Counted from the stretch's first letter, positions 1-10,174 are shown. The stretch: 64,000 nucleotides of DNA from Kosakonia oryzendophytica (GCF_900094925.1 NZ_FMAY01000002.1:381131-445130); one strand, 5' to 3'. A program made the numbers and translations. Notes: generated by a model not told the origin, from the sequence alone.

Positions 1-42
1 GGGGAGGGGATCGTACGGTTCAACATTATCACCGCGGTTTGC

Positions 43-999
43 TTATTTCCGTAGATCCGCAAACGCTGCTCTGATTTCCTCTTCCGGCAACTGCACGCCG
101 ATAAACACCAGTGTGCTGTGTGGGGATTCATCGCCCCACGGGCGATCCCAGTCGGCGCTATACAGGCGTTGCACGCCCTGGAACAGCAGACGGTTGGGCT
201 CGCCATCGATCCAGAGCATCCCTTTGTAGCGCAACAGTTTTTCGGCAAAGCTCAGCAGCAGGCTCTCCATCACGCGGGAGACTTCGCTGATGTCCACCGG
301 GTAGTCCAGTTCGACGACGATCGAATTAATGTCGTTCTGCTTGTCGGCAATAAAGTGGAAGCGCGGTTTGGCTGCCACCACGTTCTCTTCCAGCATAAAA
401 CCGTTGGTATTAAATAGCTGCGCCAGCTCGATATCGCCGTGAGTGACGGTGTAAATCGGTGCGCGGGCGTTAATGCGGCTCAGCCGTTCGCGCAGTTTTT
501 CGCTCTCGCCAGCCACATCGGTTTTGGTCAGCAGAATGCGATCGGCATAACCGACCTGCGACTGCGCCAGCGTGAACTGGTTCATCTGCTCATCGGCATG
601 CACGGCGTCAACCAGCGCGATCACGCCGTCCAGCAGGTAGCGCTGGCAGAGGATCTCGTGGGAGAAGAAGGTCTGAATGATTGGACCGGGATCGGCCATA
701 CCGGTGCATTCGATCACCAGCCTGTCAAAGGCGATATCACCACGATCGAGGCTATCGAGCAGGTCCAGCAGCGCATCTTCCAGTTCATTGGAACGACTAC
801 AGCAGATACAGCCATTAGTCAGGGTTTTGATTTGCGTGGCGCGATCGCCAATCAGCTGATCGTCGACGGAGACGTCACCGAATTCGTTTTCGATAACGGC
901 GATTTTGTAGCCGTGCTGCTCGTTGAGGATATGGCGTAAGAGGGTGGTTTTGCCTGCGCCGAGAAAACCGGTCAGCAGGGTCACTGCAATGGGGGTCAT
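43..999 (-). CDS. yjiA: YjiA, COG0523-family GTPase / metallochaperone
   Basis: A 318-residue cytosolic GTPase of the CobW/COG0523 family; the E. coli protein binds zinc and hydrolyses GTP slowly, and its client protein is unknown. The P-loop GFLGAGKT is at residues 11-18 and the family metal motif CICC at 64-67. The frame stays open 28 codons upstream, but the ATG at 999 is chosen because it begins MTPIAV like the orthologue and has AAGGAG at 1005-1010. That Shine-Dalgarno overlaps the stop of yjiX, 10 bases upstream, so the two genes are probably translated together behind btsT. Confidence 0.95.
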   Translation of the reverse strand: MTPIAVTLLTGFLGAGKTTLLRHILNEQHGYKIAVIENEFGDVSVDDQLIGDRATQIKTLTNGCICCSRSNELEDALLDLLDSLDRGDIAFDRLVIECTGMADPGPIIQTFFSHEILCQRYLLDGVIALVDAVHADEQMNQFTLAQSQVGYADRILLTKTDVAGESEKLRERLSRINARAPIYTVTHGDIELAQLFNTNGFMLEENVVAAKPRFHFIADKQNDINSIVVELDYPVDISEVSRVMESLLLSFAEKLLRYKGMLWIDGEPNRLLFQGVQRLYSADWDRPWGDESPHSTLVFIGVQLPEEEIRAAFADLRK

Positions 1000-1009
1000 A
1001 CATTCTCCT

Positions 1010-1213
1010 TTAGCAACAGCGGACGCCGCCCTTGCCGTCGCCGCCATAACGTGCCTGCTGGCGTTCGCGGAAAAATTCTTCATAGGTCATGTACGGTTTG
1101 TCCGGATGGTTGGTCTGCATATGCTCAACATAGTTGTCATAGTCCGGGATGCCAATCAGCATCTTTGCCGCCTGACCGAGGTACTTTTTTGCTTCGCCTA
1201 AGTTACCAAACAT
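1010..1213 (-). CDS. yjiX: YjiX, small DUF466 protein
   Basis: A 67-residue protein of the YbdD/YjiX family (DUF466), which habitually sits directly downstream of CstA/BtsT-type transporters, as here. The start at 1213 gives MFGNLG, matching the usual family N-terminus; 18 further upstream codons are open but lie in the intergenic palindrome. The C-terminus ends in two cysteines (RCC). The function is not established; constant pairing with pyruvate/peptide transporters suggests a transport accessory role, which is inference. Confidence 0.93.
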   Translation of the reverse strand: MFGNLGEAKKYLGQAAKMLIGIPDYDNYVEHMQTNHPDKPYMTYEEFFRERQQARYGGDGKGGVRCC

Positions 1214-1236
1214 TATTTGTTCCGGATATATGTGGG

Positions 1237-1273
1237 GGCCGGATGGCTCCCTCTGAGGGGGAGCCATCCGGCC
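1237..1273. repeat. REP-like palindrome between btsT and yjiX
   Basis: A 15-bp perfect stem (1237-1251 with 1259-1273) with a 7-base loop. It begins GCCGGATGGC and ends GCCATCCGGCC, resembling the conserved ends of enterobacterial REP/PU repeats. In the btsT-yjiX mRNA it would form a strong hairpin that could protect the upstream btsT message or lower downstream expression. The REP label is by resemblance. Confidence 0.7.
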
Positions 1274-1281
1274 TGGTTACA

Positions 1282-3435
1282 TCAATGATGGGAGGAGGTT
1301 TTCACGCCGCCTTCCGGCACTGGCACATACGGCGTCTCTTTGTCGGTACGTACCTTGTTGTTACGTACGTTCAACCAGGTTTTGATGCCGTAGAAGATGA
1401 TGCTGTAAACCACCACCAGGAACAGAATACTCAAACCGGCATTGGTGTAGTTGTTCACCACGATATGGTTCATATTGGCAATCTGTTGCGCCGTCAGCTC
1501 GCTGCCGCCCGCGGCAATCTTCGCTTTGTACTGGTTAGCCATATACAGGAAGCCTTCCAGTTGCGGGTTGGTGCTGAACAGTTTCAGGCCCAGCGCCCAG
1601 GTGGTGCACAACAGCAGCCACATGGCAGGAACCACAGTAACCCAGATGTATTTGGTGCGCTGCATTTTCACCAGGATAACTGTGCCGAGCAGCAGGGCAA
1701 CGGCAGCCAACATCTGGTTAGAGATACCGAACAGCGGCCACAGGCTCTTCACGCCGCCCAGCGGATCAACCACGCCCTGATACAGCAGGTAGCCCCACAG
1801 GCCCACGCAGCCCGCAGTACCAATAATGCCGGCAACCAGCGAGTCAGTTTTCTTCAGAACCGGCACGAAGTTCCCCAGCAGATCCTGCAACATAAAGCGG
1901 CCTGCACGAGTACCTGCATCCAGCGCGGTAAGAATAAACAGCGCTTCGAACAGGATACCGAAGTGGTACCAGAAGCCCATATCCGCCATTGGCATGATTT
2001 TGTGGAACACATGAGCGATACCCACGGCCAGCGTCGGCGCGCCACCTGCACGGTTCAGTACCGACGGCTCGCCGATGTCTTTTGCGGTTTGCAGGATCTG
2101 TTCCGGCGAAATCACAAAGCCCCAGGAGCTGACCGTTGCCGCCGCATGTGCGGTGACATCTTTCAACTGCGCCAGAATCATCGGCGCATTCTCACCACCC
2201 AGTTCATGCAAGTTCGGCATAGTAATACCGAGGCCTGCCGGCGGGGTGTTCATCGCAAAGTAAAGGCCCGGTTCGATAATGGACGCGGCAACCAGCGCCA
2301 TCACCGCCACAAAGGATTCCATCAACATTGCGCCGTAACCGATAAAGCGGGCGTCGGTTTCGTTCGCCAGCAGTTTCGGCGTGGTGCCGGATGCGATCAG
2401 CGCATGGAAGCCAGAAACGGCGCCGCAAGCGATGGTGATAAACAGGAACGGGAACAGCGCGCCTTTCCACAGCGGGCCGGTACCGTCAATGTACTGCGTC
2501 ACCGCTGGCATTTTCAGTTCCGGGTTGAGGATCACAATACCCAGCGCCAGACCGACGATCACGCCGATTTTCAGGAAGGTCGCCAGATAGTCACGCGGTG
2601 CGAGGATCAGCCATACCGGCAGCAGTGCAGAGATAAAGGCATAACCAATCAGCGCGAAGGTGATGGTGGTGTCTTTAAAGGTCAGCGCCGGGCCCCAGTA
2701 CGGATCGTGAGCGATAATACCGCCGAACCAGATGGAGGCCACCAGCAGCACAATCCCGATAACCGAGACTTCACCCACGCGGCCTGGGCGCAGGAAGCGC
2801 ATGTAAATACCCATAAACAGGGCAATCGGCACGGTAGAGCAGACAGTAAACACGCCCCACGGACTTTCCGCCAGCGCTTTCACCACGATCAGAGCCAGCA
2901 CCGCGAGGATGATGATCATAATCAGGAAGCAACCAAACAGTGCAATGGTCCCCGGCACGCGGCCCATCTCCTCTTTGACCATCTCGCCAAGCGAGGCGCC
3001 GTTACGGCGGGAAGAGATAAACAGCACCATAAAGTCCTGCACGGCACCGGCCAGTACCACGCCTGCCAGCAGCCATAGCGTGCCCGGCAGGTAACCCATT
3101 TGTGCGGCCAATACCGGCCCGACCAACGGACCTGCGCCCGCGATAGCGGCAAAGTGGTGGCCAAACAGCACGTAGCGGTTGGTTGGCACATAGTTAAGAC
3201 CATCGTTATTGATCACCGCTGGTGTGGCGCGGGTCGGGTCGAGTTTCATCACCTTTTGGGCGATGTAGAGGCTGTAGTAGCGATATGCCACCAGATAAAC
3301 GGAGACGGAAGCGATCACGATCCACAGGGCGCTTACGTGCTCGCCCCGCCGTAACGCAATAACCGAGAGACAGAAAGCACCGATAATCCCGAGGATCACC
3401 CAGGGCACGTGCTTGAAGAGTTTTTTAGTATCCAT
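1282..3435 (-). CDS. btsT: BtsT (YjiY), pyruvate:H+ symporter
   Basis: A 717-residue inner-membrane transporter of the CstA family. In E. coli it is a high-affinity pyruvate/proton symporter induced by the BtsS/BtsR two-component system. The sequence is dominated by long hydrophobic segments and carries the conserved stretch VPTNRYVLFGHHFAAIAGAGPL near residue 90 and a C-terminal SSHH tail. The start MDTKKLFKHVPW at 3435 matches the orthologue; an upstream in-frame ATG would add 25 atypical residues. It heads a btsT-yjiX-yjiA run. A good CRP site lies about 190 bp upstream, in the region shared with tsr. The btsSR genes are not in this window. Confidence 0.96.
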   Translation of the reverse strand: MDTKKLFKHVPWVILGIIGAFCLSVIALRRGEHVSALWIVIASVSVYLVAYRYYSLYIAQKVMKLDPTRATPAVINNDGLNYVPTNRYVLFGHHFAAIAGAGPLVGPVLAAQMGYLPGTLWLLAGVVLAGAVQDFMVLFISSRRNGASLGEMVKEEMGRVPGTIALFGCFLIMIIILAVLALIVVKALAESPWGVFTVCSTVPIALFMGIYMRFLRPGRVGEVSVIGIVLLVASIWFGGIIAHDPYWGPALTFKDTTITFALIGYAFISALLPVWLILAPRDYLATFLKIGVIVGLALGIVILNPELKMPAVTQYIDGTGPLWKGALFPFLFITIACGAVSGFHALIASGTTPKLLANETDARFIGYGAMLMESFVAVMALVAASIIEPGLYFAMNTPPAGLGITMPNLHELGGENAPMILAQLKDVTAHAAATVSSWGFVISPEQILQTAKDIGEPSVLNRAGGAPTLAVGIAHVFHKIMPMADMGFWYHFGILFEALFILTALDAGTRAGRFMLQDLLGNFVPVLKKTDSLVAGIIGTAGCVGLWGYLLYQGVVDPLGGVKSLWPLFGISNQMLAAVALLLGTVILVKMQRTKYIWVTVVPAMWLLLCTTWALGLKLFSTNPQLEGFLYMANQYKAKIAAGGSELTAQQIANMNHIVVNNYTNAGLSILFLVVVYSIIFYGIKTWLNVRNNKVRTDKETPYVPVPEGGVKTSSHH

Positions 3436-3623
3436 ATCAGACCTGGCTTTTAGCAGAAAAAGAGAATCGGATGTGAGGTGTCGTAAAGGCTGTATGCTGG
3501 CCACGATCATGACAAATTACGCGCGCGAAACGGCGACGATTTGGTTGAGTGGTTAGAAATGGACGCTAAGCGGTAATGGAATCGGAGTGAGCGGTTTTTA
3601 CACGCGCTACGTGGCGGAAAATG

Positions 3624-3639
3624 TGTGATGGCGATCACT
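3624..3639. promoter_or_regulatory. CRP site between btsT and tsr
   Basis: TGTGA-TGGCGA-TCACT matches the consensus TGTGA-N6-TCACA at 9 of 10 conserved positions. It lies 189 bp upstream of the btsT start and 146 bp upstream of tsr. Catabolite control of btsT is known in E. coli, so btsT is the likelier target, but either direction is possible. Confidence 0.75.
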
Positions 3640-3726
3640 CTGAACCCTTGGTGGGCGCGGGTTGGGTACGTTTCAGGTCGGCTGCATTACGACTATTGTT
3701 TTGGTGAATATTAGCACGATGAGCCA

Positions 3727-3753
3727 TAAAGTTTTCTTATTCCAGGCCGAAAA
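3727..3753 (+). promoter_or_regulatory. Sigma-28 (FliA) class 3 promoter of tsr
   Basis: TAAAGTTT, an 11-base spacer, then GCCGAAAA. This fits the sigma-28 consensus TAAAGTTT-N11-GCCGATAA with a single mismatch. It ends 31 bp before the tsr ATG, so tsr is expected to be transcribed late in the flagellar cascade. Confidence 0.93.
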
Positions 3754-3784
3754 TCTTACATCTGTCTATATGGAAAGAGAAAAC

Positions 3785-5449
3785 ATGTTAAATCGCATTA
3801 AACTTGTGACCAGTTTGTTACTGGTATTAGGATTATTTGGCCTTTTACAGCTCACCTCCGGCGGCTTGTTCTTCAACGCGCTAAAGCAGGACAAAGAAAA
3901 CTTCACCGTATTGCAAACCATTCGTCAGCAACAATCTACGCTGAACGCCAGCTGGGTAGCGCTGCTGCAAACCCGTAATACCCTGAACCGCGCGGGTATT
4001 CGCTACATGATGGATCAGAACAATATCGGTAGCGGTGCCACTGTGTCGGATCTGATGCAGATTGCCAGTACTTCACTGAAACAGGCGGAAGTGAACTGGG
4101 CTGCTTACCAGGCGCTGCCGCGCGATCCGCGCCAGAGCGACGAAGCCGCAGCAGAGATCAAACGTAACTACGATATCTATCACAACGCACTGGCGGAGCT
4201 GATCCAACTGCTGGGTGCCGGCAAAATTAATGACTTCTTTGACCAGCCGACACAGCGTTACCAGGACGGTTTCGAGAAACAATACGTCAACTACTTGCAG
4301 CAGAACGATTCCCTGTATGAAACAGCAGTCAATGCGAGCGAAAGCTCCTATGGTTCTGCGATATGGATCATTATTACCGTCCTGATCGTGGTACTGGCGG
4401 TGATCGTCGGCGTATGGGCAGGGATCAAACGTGCATTGATTGCGCCGCTGAACCACCTGATCGACAACATTCGCCATATTGCCGGTGGTGATCTGGTACA
4501 GCGTATTGAAGTACAGGGCTCTAACGAAATGGGCGTGCTGGCGGACAGCCTGCGTCACATGCAGAGCGAGCTGGTGCGTACCGTCAGCGATGTGCGTAAC
4601 GGTGCGAACGCCATTTACAGTGGCGCGAGCGAAATTTCGGTGGGTAACAACGATCTCTCTTCCCGTACCGAGCAGCAAGCCGCATCGCTGGAAGAAACGG
4701 CAGCCAGCATGGAAGAACTGACCGCAACGGTTAAACAGAACGCCGAAAACGCCCGTCAGGCTAGTCATCTGGCATTGAGCGCATCTGAAACCGCGCAGAA
4801 AGGCGGAAAAGTGGTGGACAACGTGGTGCAGACCATGCGAGACATCGCCGCCAGTTCGCAGAAAATTGCTGACATTATCAGCGTGATCGACGGCATTGCT
4901 TTCCAGACCAACATCCTGGCGCTGAACGCCGCGGTAGAAGCGGCGCGTGCAGGTGAACAGGGGCGTGGTTTTGCGGTGGTTGCGGGCGAAGTGCGTAACC
5001 TCGCGCAGCGTAGCGCCCAGGCAGCCCGTGAAATCAAGAGCCTGATTGAAGACTCCGTTGGTCGCGTTGAACTGGGCTCCACGCTGGTGGAAAGCGCCGG
5101 TGAGACGATGGATGAAATCGTCAATGCGGTTACCCGTGTGACCGATATTATGGGCGAAATCGCGTCTGCTTCTGATGAGCAGAGCCGCGGTATCGACCAG
5201 GTGGGTCTGGCGGTTGCCGAGATGGATCGCGTGACTCAGCAGAACGCCTCGCTGGTAGAAGAATCCGCTGCTGCTGCCGCTGCGCTGGAAGAACAGGCCA
5301 GCCGCCTGACGCAGGCAGTTGCCGTGTTCCGCATTATGCAGGAACAGCGTAAAGCGGGGGCCGCCGCTTTCGCCAAAGCCGCACCGGTTGCCTCCCAACC
5401 GCGTAAAGTGGCCGCGACGGATACTGGTGACAACTGGGAAACCTTCTGA
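3785..5449 (+). CDS. tsr: Tsr, serine methyl-accepting chemoreceptor
   Basis: A 554-residue transmembrane chemoreceptor. A first membrane segment (about 8-30) is followed by a periplasmic four-helix domain, a second membrane segment (about 190-213), HAMP, and a long cytoplasmic coiled coil with the conserved hairpin tip [20 protein letters not shown]. The serine-pocket residues of E. coli Tsr are all present: Arg64, Asn68, Arg69, Arg73, Phe152 and Thr156. The C-terminus is NWETF, the pentapeptide that tethers CheR and CheB. The start at 3785 follows AGAGAAAAC; 41 open codons upstream overlap the sigma-28 promoter and are excluded. Confidence 0.97.
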   Translation: MLNRIKLVTSLLLVLGLFGLLQLTSGGLFFNALKQDKENFTVLQTIRQQQSTLNASWVALLQTRNTLNRAGIRYMMDQNNIGSGATVSDLMQIASTSLKQAEVNWAAYQALPRDPRQSDEAAAEIKRNYDIYHNALAELIQLLGAGKINDFFDQPTQRYQDGFEKQYVNYLQQNDSLYETAVNASESSYGSAIWIIITVLIVVLAVIVGVWAGIKRALIAPLNHLIDNIRHIAGGDLVQRIEVQGSNEMGVLADSLRHMQSELVRTVSDVRNGANAIYSGASEISVGNNDLSSRTEQQAASLEETAASMEELTATVKQNAENARQASHLALSASETAQKGGKVVDNVVQTMRDIAASSQKIADIISVIDGIAFQTNILALNAAVEAARAGEQGRGFAVVAGEVRNLAQRSAQAAREIKSLIEDSVGRVELGSTLVESAGETMDEIVNAVTRVTDIMGEIASASDEQSRGIDQVGLAVAEMDRVTQQNASLVEESAAAAAALEEQASRLTQAVAVFRIMQEQRKAGAAAFAKAAPVASQPRKVAATDTGDNWETF

Positions 5450-5458
5450 TTGTTCTCT

Positions 5459-5479
5459 GCGCCCTGTAGTCCAGGGCGC
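5459..5479 (+). terminator. Hairpin after tsr
   Basis: GCGCCCTG pairs with CAGGGCGC across a 5-base loop, starting 10 bases after the tsr stop. The downstream tract ATTCTCTC is only moderately U-rich, so termination may be partial. Confidence 0.55.
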
Positions 5480-5536
5480 ATTCTCTCCCGGCTTCGCCGT
5501 GCTATTCTCTGGAAAAGCATTCTGCGGAGAAGCCTT

Positions 5537-6349
5537 ATGCACCTCATTGCCGTTCCTGCCCTTCACTACAGTTGCGAGCAACTGGCCGCGATTGTCGGCG
5601 ACTGCTTTGAAGGCTACAGCGTGCCGTTTTCGCTGCCGCCTGCGGTCTTTGCCCAGCGCTTTATTGCCGAAGGATTAAGTCTGGTGGATTCTTGCGTCTG
5701 GCTGGCGGATGAAACGCCTGCTGCCGTGGCGCTGATCACCCGACGCGGCGTCTCCGCCCGGTTAGCAGCATTTGCAATTCGCCCCGCGTACCGGGCGAAA
5801 GGGCAAGGAAAACGTCTTCTTGCGCCGCTAATGGCTGCGTTGCGCGAGCGGGGCGTCGTGAACATGCAACTTGAGGTGATTCAGGAGAATCATCCCGCTG
5901 TGGCGCTCTATCGCAATCTGGGCTTTGTGATGACTCAGGAACTTTACGGTTTTCAGGGCGCTGCGGATGCATCTGTGCAATCGGTGGCGTTACAGGCGCT
6001 TGACCCGCTGGAGGTGGTGCGCAAAGCGACGGGCGAGAGCAATGCCATGCTGTCATGGCTGGTCGATCCCCTTTCTTCAGTTTCGCTGCCTGCGCTGGCC
6101 TTTGAGTACCGCAAGCATGCGTATGCGGTGATTGCCACCCATATGGAGAAGCCGCAACTGCGGTTTATCTATGTTGAGCCGGAGTACCGGCGTAAAGGAT
6201 TCGCCAGCGAATTACTGCGCGCATTAAATCAGCGTTTCCCCGGACTGAGCACCTCTGTGGTCGTGCCCGCCCGTTTTACGCCGCTATTTACGCGTGCTGG
6301 CTATCTCCTTATGCCGATCAGTCAGTATGAGATGAAGGCCGACCTGTAG
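5537..6349 (+). CDS. Two-domain GNAT acetyltransferase, substrate unknown
   Basis: A 270-residue protein with two GNAT-like halves. The N-terminal half has a clear acetyl-CoA loop and following helix (IRPAYRAKGQGKRLL at about residues 81-95) and a C-terminal element LYRNLGF. The second half repeats the pattern as VEPEYRRKGFASELL near 215-229, followed by FTRAGY. Start MHLIAV at 5537 has GGAGAAG 8 bases upstream; an open extension to 5450 overlaps the tsr hairpin. In E. coli K-12 the tsr-opgB interval holds unrelated lgo genes, so this is a lineage-specific occupant. The substrate cannot be inferred from sequence or neighbours. Confidence 0.85.
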   Translation: MHLIAVPALHYSCEQLAAIVGDCFEGYSVPFSLPPAVFAQRFIAEGLSLVDSCVWLADETPAAVALITRRGVSARLAAFAIRPAYRAKGQGKRLLAPLMAALRERGVVNMQLEVIQENHPAVALYRNLGFVMTQELYGFQGAADASVQSVALQALDPLEVVRKATGESNAMLSWLVDPLSSVSLPALAFEYRKHAYAVIATHMEKPQLRFIYVEPEYRRKGFASELLRALNQRFPGLSTSVVVPARFTPLFTRAGYLLMPISQYEMKADL

Positions 6350-6352
6350 CGG

Positions 6353-8644
6353 TCAGCCTTCGCGATCAACGATTTTGAGTTCAACAAGGCCAATGCCCAG
6401 CTTGCGCGGTGAGTGGCCAAGAATATTCCCCTCATTGCTGGATTGCGGCGCAGGCGGGGCAATCACCAGTGTGTTGCTGCGCGATGGATTGCTGAAACTC
6501 AGGGTTGTGGTACTCAGCTCGCTTCCCAGGGTTAATGTTTGCTCTTCAGAACCCACGCGCACCGGGATGGGGCGGTTAGCGTTAGGGCCAAACGCTTTGG
6601 CGGTGATGACCAGCGCGAATTTTTCTGGCAACGGGTGGTCGTACTCAATCTTCACTTCGTCGGCAAGATTTGCGTTGGACCAGCGTCCCCAGCTCTCCGG
6701 ACGGGAGAGGCCGCTGAAGTGTTTGACGTCTTCCGGCGCGCCTGCAACGTTAAATACAAAACTGTCGGCTTTATAACGGATGCTATCGTCGACGATCTTC
6801 AGCGTATCCACGTTATGTTGGTAGCGTTCAGCGCTGATCACCGTCTCTTGAAAGTCGGTTTTCCCTTTCCATTGTGCTTTATCCACCTGCTGGACGCGCT
6901 GTTCTCCGCCAAGCTGCCCTTGTGAAACGCACCAATCGGTAGAAAGTGCCAGATCCGGCGACCACAAGCGCGCCATTTTGTAGCACTGATCGATCCAGAC
7001 AAAGTTGTCGCGCGGGGCGAAATCCGCCAACTGGAAACGTAGTGGTGCGGAATATTCGCTTTCCGGCAGGGGCTCAATACGTTTATCCCCGACGCGCACC
7101 AGCAACGGCAACCGGAACTGGCTCCCGGAGAACGAGACCATTTGTTTATTCTGGTCGATAGTGAACGCTTTCATCTCGTTCGGGAAGTTCCACAGGCGAA
7201 TGATCTCCGGCTTCCAGGCCAGCACTTTCTCTTTCATATTCAGGAACACGCCGGACAGTGACTGCCCGGAGAGACTGCTACGCCCAAGGCCAAGGTAGTT
7301 ATCCCCGCCAAGGATATCCAGCACGGTGGCACCATTATCCAGCGTGCTGCGTTTGATGCCGGAGATATCCTGCTGGGGTTCATCACCTCGGATCACAAAA
7401 AAGAGATTACTGCGATCTGCTTTGTTCAGATATTTCCATGCGGTGTTGTTCATCGCCAGGTGGTCTGACGACACGACAATCACCGTATCTTTAAACCATG
7501 GCGATGCTTTGATCTTGTTAATCAGCGCGGCAATATGCTGCTGGCTACAGGTGACGGCGCTGAAGGACTGATTCGGCTTGCCATCGTAGTGGTAGCTTTT
7601 GCGCGTGCAGGTGCGGGAAATAAATCCGTCCGGGTGGTGAGTGTCCACCGTCAGGGCAAACAGAGAGAAGCGCTTACCGGCGCGGGAAAGCTCTTCATAC
7701 TGTCGCCATACCGCATCCAGCACGGTATCGTCATAGAAACCCCAGTCATTGCGGTAGTTCGGGTCGTCAACCTGCTTTTTAAGCTCTTCTGCACCGGTGA
7801 GATAGTCAAAACCGTGCGATTTCAGGAACACATCTTTACCGGCAAAGCGCAGGTTTGCCCCCTGAATAAAGTGATTCTCGTAGCCAGAATTTTTCAGGAT
7901 GTCGCCAAGACACAGGTTTTGCGGAAAGAAGGTGGAAACGGATGCGGAGGCATTACCTTCAAACGGTGCGAACAGCGGAATGCCACACTGAGACGACACC
8001 ATGCCTGCAATCGTGTAGTCCGTACCTGGCAATTGCTGGGTGTGACTGAAGTCGATGCTTTCCTCTTTCAACGCGCCCAGTTCCGGCGTAAGCCCCGGAA
8101 ACGCCTCATCATTAAAGTAGGTGCGCTCCAGGCTTTCACCATAGATATAGACCAGATTCAGGTGCGGGGACGGAATCGACTTTGCCGGTTCTTTGTAGTA
8201 AGTCAGAAAATCCGGATCGCCGCCGCGCGTCTGGGATTTCACCAGTTCTGTAATTTGACGAAATGCCGGGCTGGCATCCACGGAACCAAGCGCCAGCACC
8301 AGAGCCAGCAAGCTGTAGCCCATATGATGTGGGCGATGACGACGACGGCGCAGTACCCAACCGAGTGCGCAAAATACGGCAAACAGCGCCAGCGCGAGGC
8401 CCGCGCCGGGAAGCAGGTATTTGCTGACGCCAGCACCGGTCAGGCTGTTGGTCAGCGTATAGAGTACCGCATCGTTAATACCATCGCCGGTAAAATAGTG
8501 GCTGGCAAATAAGGTGATATTTAACAGGATAAAGAAACCGAGGACCAGCAACGTAGCGGTGAACCACCAGGTGTTACGACCCGCTTTCCAGGCGTAAGTC
8601 GCCACGGAGGCGAGAAACAAAGCAACAGAAAGCAATTCAGACAA
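6353..8644 (-). CDS. opgB: OpgB (MdoB), phosphoglycerol transferase I
   Basis: A 763-residue inner-membrane enzyme, equal in length to E. coli OpgB. It transfers phosphoglycerol from phosphatidylglycerol to osmoregulated periplasmic glucans on the outer face of the membrane. The first ~125 residues carry about four hydrophobic segments. The rest is an alkaline-phosphatase/sulfatase-type catalytic domain with [11 protein letters not shown] (metal and nucleophile region), [11 protein letters not shown] and [11 protein letters not shown] motifs. It ends 3 bases from the convergent GNAT gene stop. Confidence 0.97.
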   Translation of the reverse strand: MSELLSVALFLASVATYAWKAGRNTWWFTATLLVLGFFILLNITLFASHYFTGDGINDAVLYTLTNSLTGAGVSKYLLPGAGLALALFAVFCALGWVLRRRRHRPHHMGYSLLALVLALGSVDASPAFRQITELVKSQTRGGDPDFLTYYKEPAKSIPSPHLNLVYIYGESLERTYFNDEAFPGLTPELGALKEESIDFSHTQQLPGTDYTIAGMVSSQCGIPLFAPFEGNASASVSTFFPQNLCLGDILKNSGYENHFIQGANLRFAGKDVFLKSHGFDYLTGAEELKKQVDDPNYRNDWGFYDDTVLDAVWRQYEELSRAGKRFSLFALTVDTHHPDGFISRTCTRKSYHYDGKPNQSFSAVTCSQQHIAALINKIKASPWFKDTVIVVSSDHLAMNNTAWKYLNKADRSNLFFVIRGDEPQQDISGIKRSTLDNGATVLDILGGDNYLGLGRSSLSGQSLSGVFLNMKEKVLAWKPEIIRLWNFPNEMKAFTIDQNKQMVSFSGSQFRLPLLVRVGDKRIEPLPESEYSAPLRFQLADFAPRDNFVWIDQCYKMARLWSPDLALSTDWCVSQGQLGGEQRVQQVDKAQWKGKTDFQETVISAERYQHNVDTLKIVDDSIRYKADSFVFNVAGAPEDVKHFSGLSRPESWGRWSNANLADEVKIEYDHPLPEKFALVITAKAFGPNANRPIPVRVGSEEQTLTLGSELSTTTLSFSNPSRSNTLVIAPPAPQSSNEGNILGHSPRKLGIGLVELKIVDREG

Positions 8645-8833
8645 CCGTCATCCCCCATCAATGCCAGACATGTTGCTGGCTATTAATCTTTGTAACAGGA
8701 CGTACAATTTAATATTCATGTCACATACCTGCAATTGTAGTGTCACTTTATTCCCGGTTTATTCAGAATTGGTTTAGAAAGGCGGCAGGGTGATCGCCGT
8801 CGCTTTGGCGACGAAAAGGTAGGGCAGGGGAGG

Positions 8834-8860
8834 AAAACGCCGCGTTGAGAGCAACGCGGC
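8834..8860 (-). terminator. Intrinsic terminator of yjjA
   Basis: On the minus strand GCCGCGTTG pairs perfectly with CAACGCGGC around a 4-base loop and is followed by GTTTTCC. It begins 7 bases beyond the yjjA stop. The 8645-8833 stretch otherwise holds only the opgB upstream region, in which I see no further gene. Confidence 0.78.
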
Positions 8861-8866
8861 ACAGGG

Positions 8867-9358
8867 TCAGGAGAGGAAGTTGACGCCCTGTTTGAGAACG
8901 ATATCGCAGGCTTTTGATTTCACTTTTTCCGCCAGCGGCGTGTTGCCAATGTTACTCAGATTCAGTTGCTCACCGTTTTTGGTGTTCAGCATTCCCTGAA
9001 TCCCTTCCAGATAGTTGGTGTCCTGTTTTTGTTCCGTTGTTCCCAGACCCAGTTTATCCAGTACCTGATTTTTCACGTTTTCAGTGTTGGTCAGCGAGGA
9101 GAGTTTGTTTTTGGCGCACCAGGTCATAATACCTGCGGCGTTGTTCATGGTTCCGGCGCTGAGCGCCTGGTTGCCGCCGTTAAGCAGGCCGGTCAGGGAG
9201 GAGAGCGACAAACCGCCTTGTTGCGAGGCAGAATTATTCTGGCTGAGTTGGCCGGCAGCGCTGGAGAGCGTGTCCTGCCAGGACGCCGCATGGGCAAAAC
9301 CGGTAAACAGGGTGCTGCTGATAACAGCGGTGCAAAGCAGGCGTTTGGCGAATTTCAT
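8867..9358 (-). CDS. yjjA: YjjA, DUF2501 periplasmic protein
   Basis: A 163-residue secreted protein. The N-terminus MKFAKRLLCTAVISSTLFTG ending at AHA-A is a typical Sec signal peptide, cleaved near residue 24. The mature part is alanine-, glutamine- and serine-rich, with a central CAKNKLSSL motif and a conserved C-terminal KACDIVLKQGVNFL segment. The family (DUF2501) has no established function. It lies 76 bp downstream of dnaC on the same strand, the arrangement seen in E. coli. Confidence 0.9.
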   Translation of the reverse strand: MKFAKRLLCTAVISSTLFTGFAHAASWQDTLSSAAGQLSQNNSASQQGGLSLSSLTGLLNGGNQALSAGTMNNAAGIMTWCAKNKLSSLTNTENVKNQVLDKLGLGTTEQKQDTNYLEGIQGMLNTKNGEQLNLSNIGNTPLAEKVKSKACDIVLKQGVNFLS

Positions 9359-9434
9359 GTCGTGCAGATCCTGATGTATGACGAGAGCGCCCAGTATACA
9401 CCCGGGCGCGGGAAGCCTACGGAGGGGAAAACTC

Positions 9435-10172
9435 TCAATACTCTTTGCCGGTGACGCGGCTGCGATAACTCTCCCAGTTGAAGATCACCCACAAGCTATT
9501 GCCCAAGCGCATCCTGTCCATGACGCGTTCGCCCAGCAGTTTGTTCATCTCATCAAGGTTGCTGTTGGTCAGCATGCCGGTTGGGCGTTTGGATGATGAG
9601 CGGCGGTCGACAATCTGGTTAATGATCACTTTTTCGTAGCGGGACTCGGTTTGCATACCGATCTCGTCGATCACCAGCAGATCAACCGAACTTAAATCGT
9701 TCAGTAACTGCTCTTCGCTGCTTTCACGGTTGCCGAATGTCTCTTTCATGGCAGACATAATGTCGGCAACGGTAATGATCAGCACCGATTTGCCGCGTAA
9801 TAACAACTCGTTGCAAATGGCGGCCGCAAGGTGATTCTTACCGGTTCCTGGCTTGCCAGAAAAGATAAAGCTGGCGATATTGCCCTCAAACTCTTCGACA
9901 TATTGCCGTGCCTGACTCAGGGCGCGCATCTGACCTTCGGTTTCAATGCGGTAGTTGTCGAAGGAGCAGTTTTGATGAAGCGGACGAATGCCGGAGCGGT
10001 TAAAGGTGCGCTGCATTTTCATGGCGCGGTTTTCACGCTCCAGCGCCGCCGAACGGATTTCGCCCTGTTGTTTCTGCCAGGCCATTAACTCTTCGCCTGT
10101 TTTAAATGCAGGTTGGGTATTGGCGGGCATCATTTTTTGCAGACGTTTCATCAATTCGCCGACGTTTTTCAT
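9435..10172 (-). CDS. dnaC: DnaC, helicase loader
   Basis: A 245-residue AAA+ ATPase that binds six DnaB subunits and loads the helicase at oriC and at restarted forks. Walker A GKPGTGKNHLA is at about residues 106-116 and Walker B LLVIDEIGM near 160-170, with a basic N-terminal DnaB-binding region. Length matches E. coli. The ATG is 2 bases after the dnaT stop, so the two primosomal proteins are translationally linked. Confidence 0.97.
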   Translation of the reverse strand: MKNVGELMKRLQKMMPANTQPAFKTGEELMAWQKQQGEIRSAALERENRAMKMQRTFNRSGIRPLHQNCSFDNYRIETEGQMRALSQARQYVEEFEGNIASFIFSGKPGTGKNHLAAAICNELLLRGKSVLIITVADIMSAMKETFGNRESSEEQLLNDLSSVDLLVIDEIGMQTESRYEKVIINQIVDRRSSSKRPTGMLTNSNLDEMNKLLGERVMDRMRLGNSLWVIFNWESYRSRVTGKEY

Positions 10173-10174
10173 CG

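Noticed and set aside
1051-3078. Long open frame opposite btsT (675 codons)
   Set aside because: It is antisense to a strongly conserved transporter, has low-complexity His/Gln/Arg composition typical of reverse-frame reading, and no ribosome site.
4073-5581. Long open frame opposite tsr (502 codons)
   Set aside because: It mirrors the codon pattern of tsr and shows no domain; a shadow frame.
7535-8512. 325-codon open frame opposite opgB
   Set aside because: No motif or start signal, and opgB is complete on the other strand.
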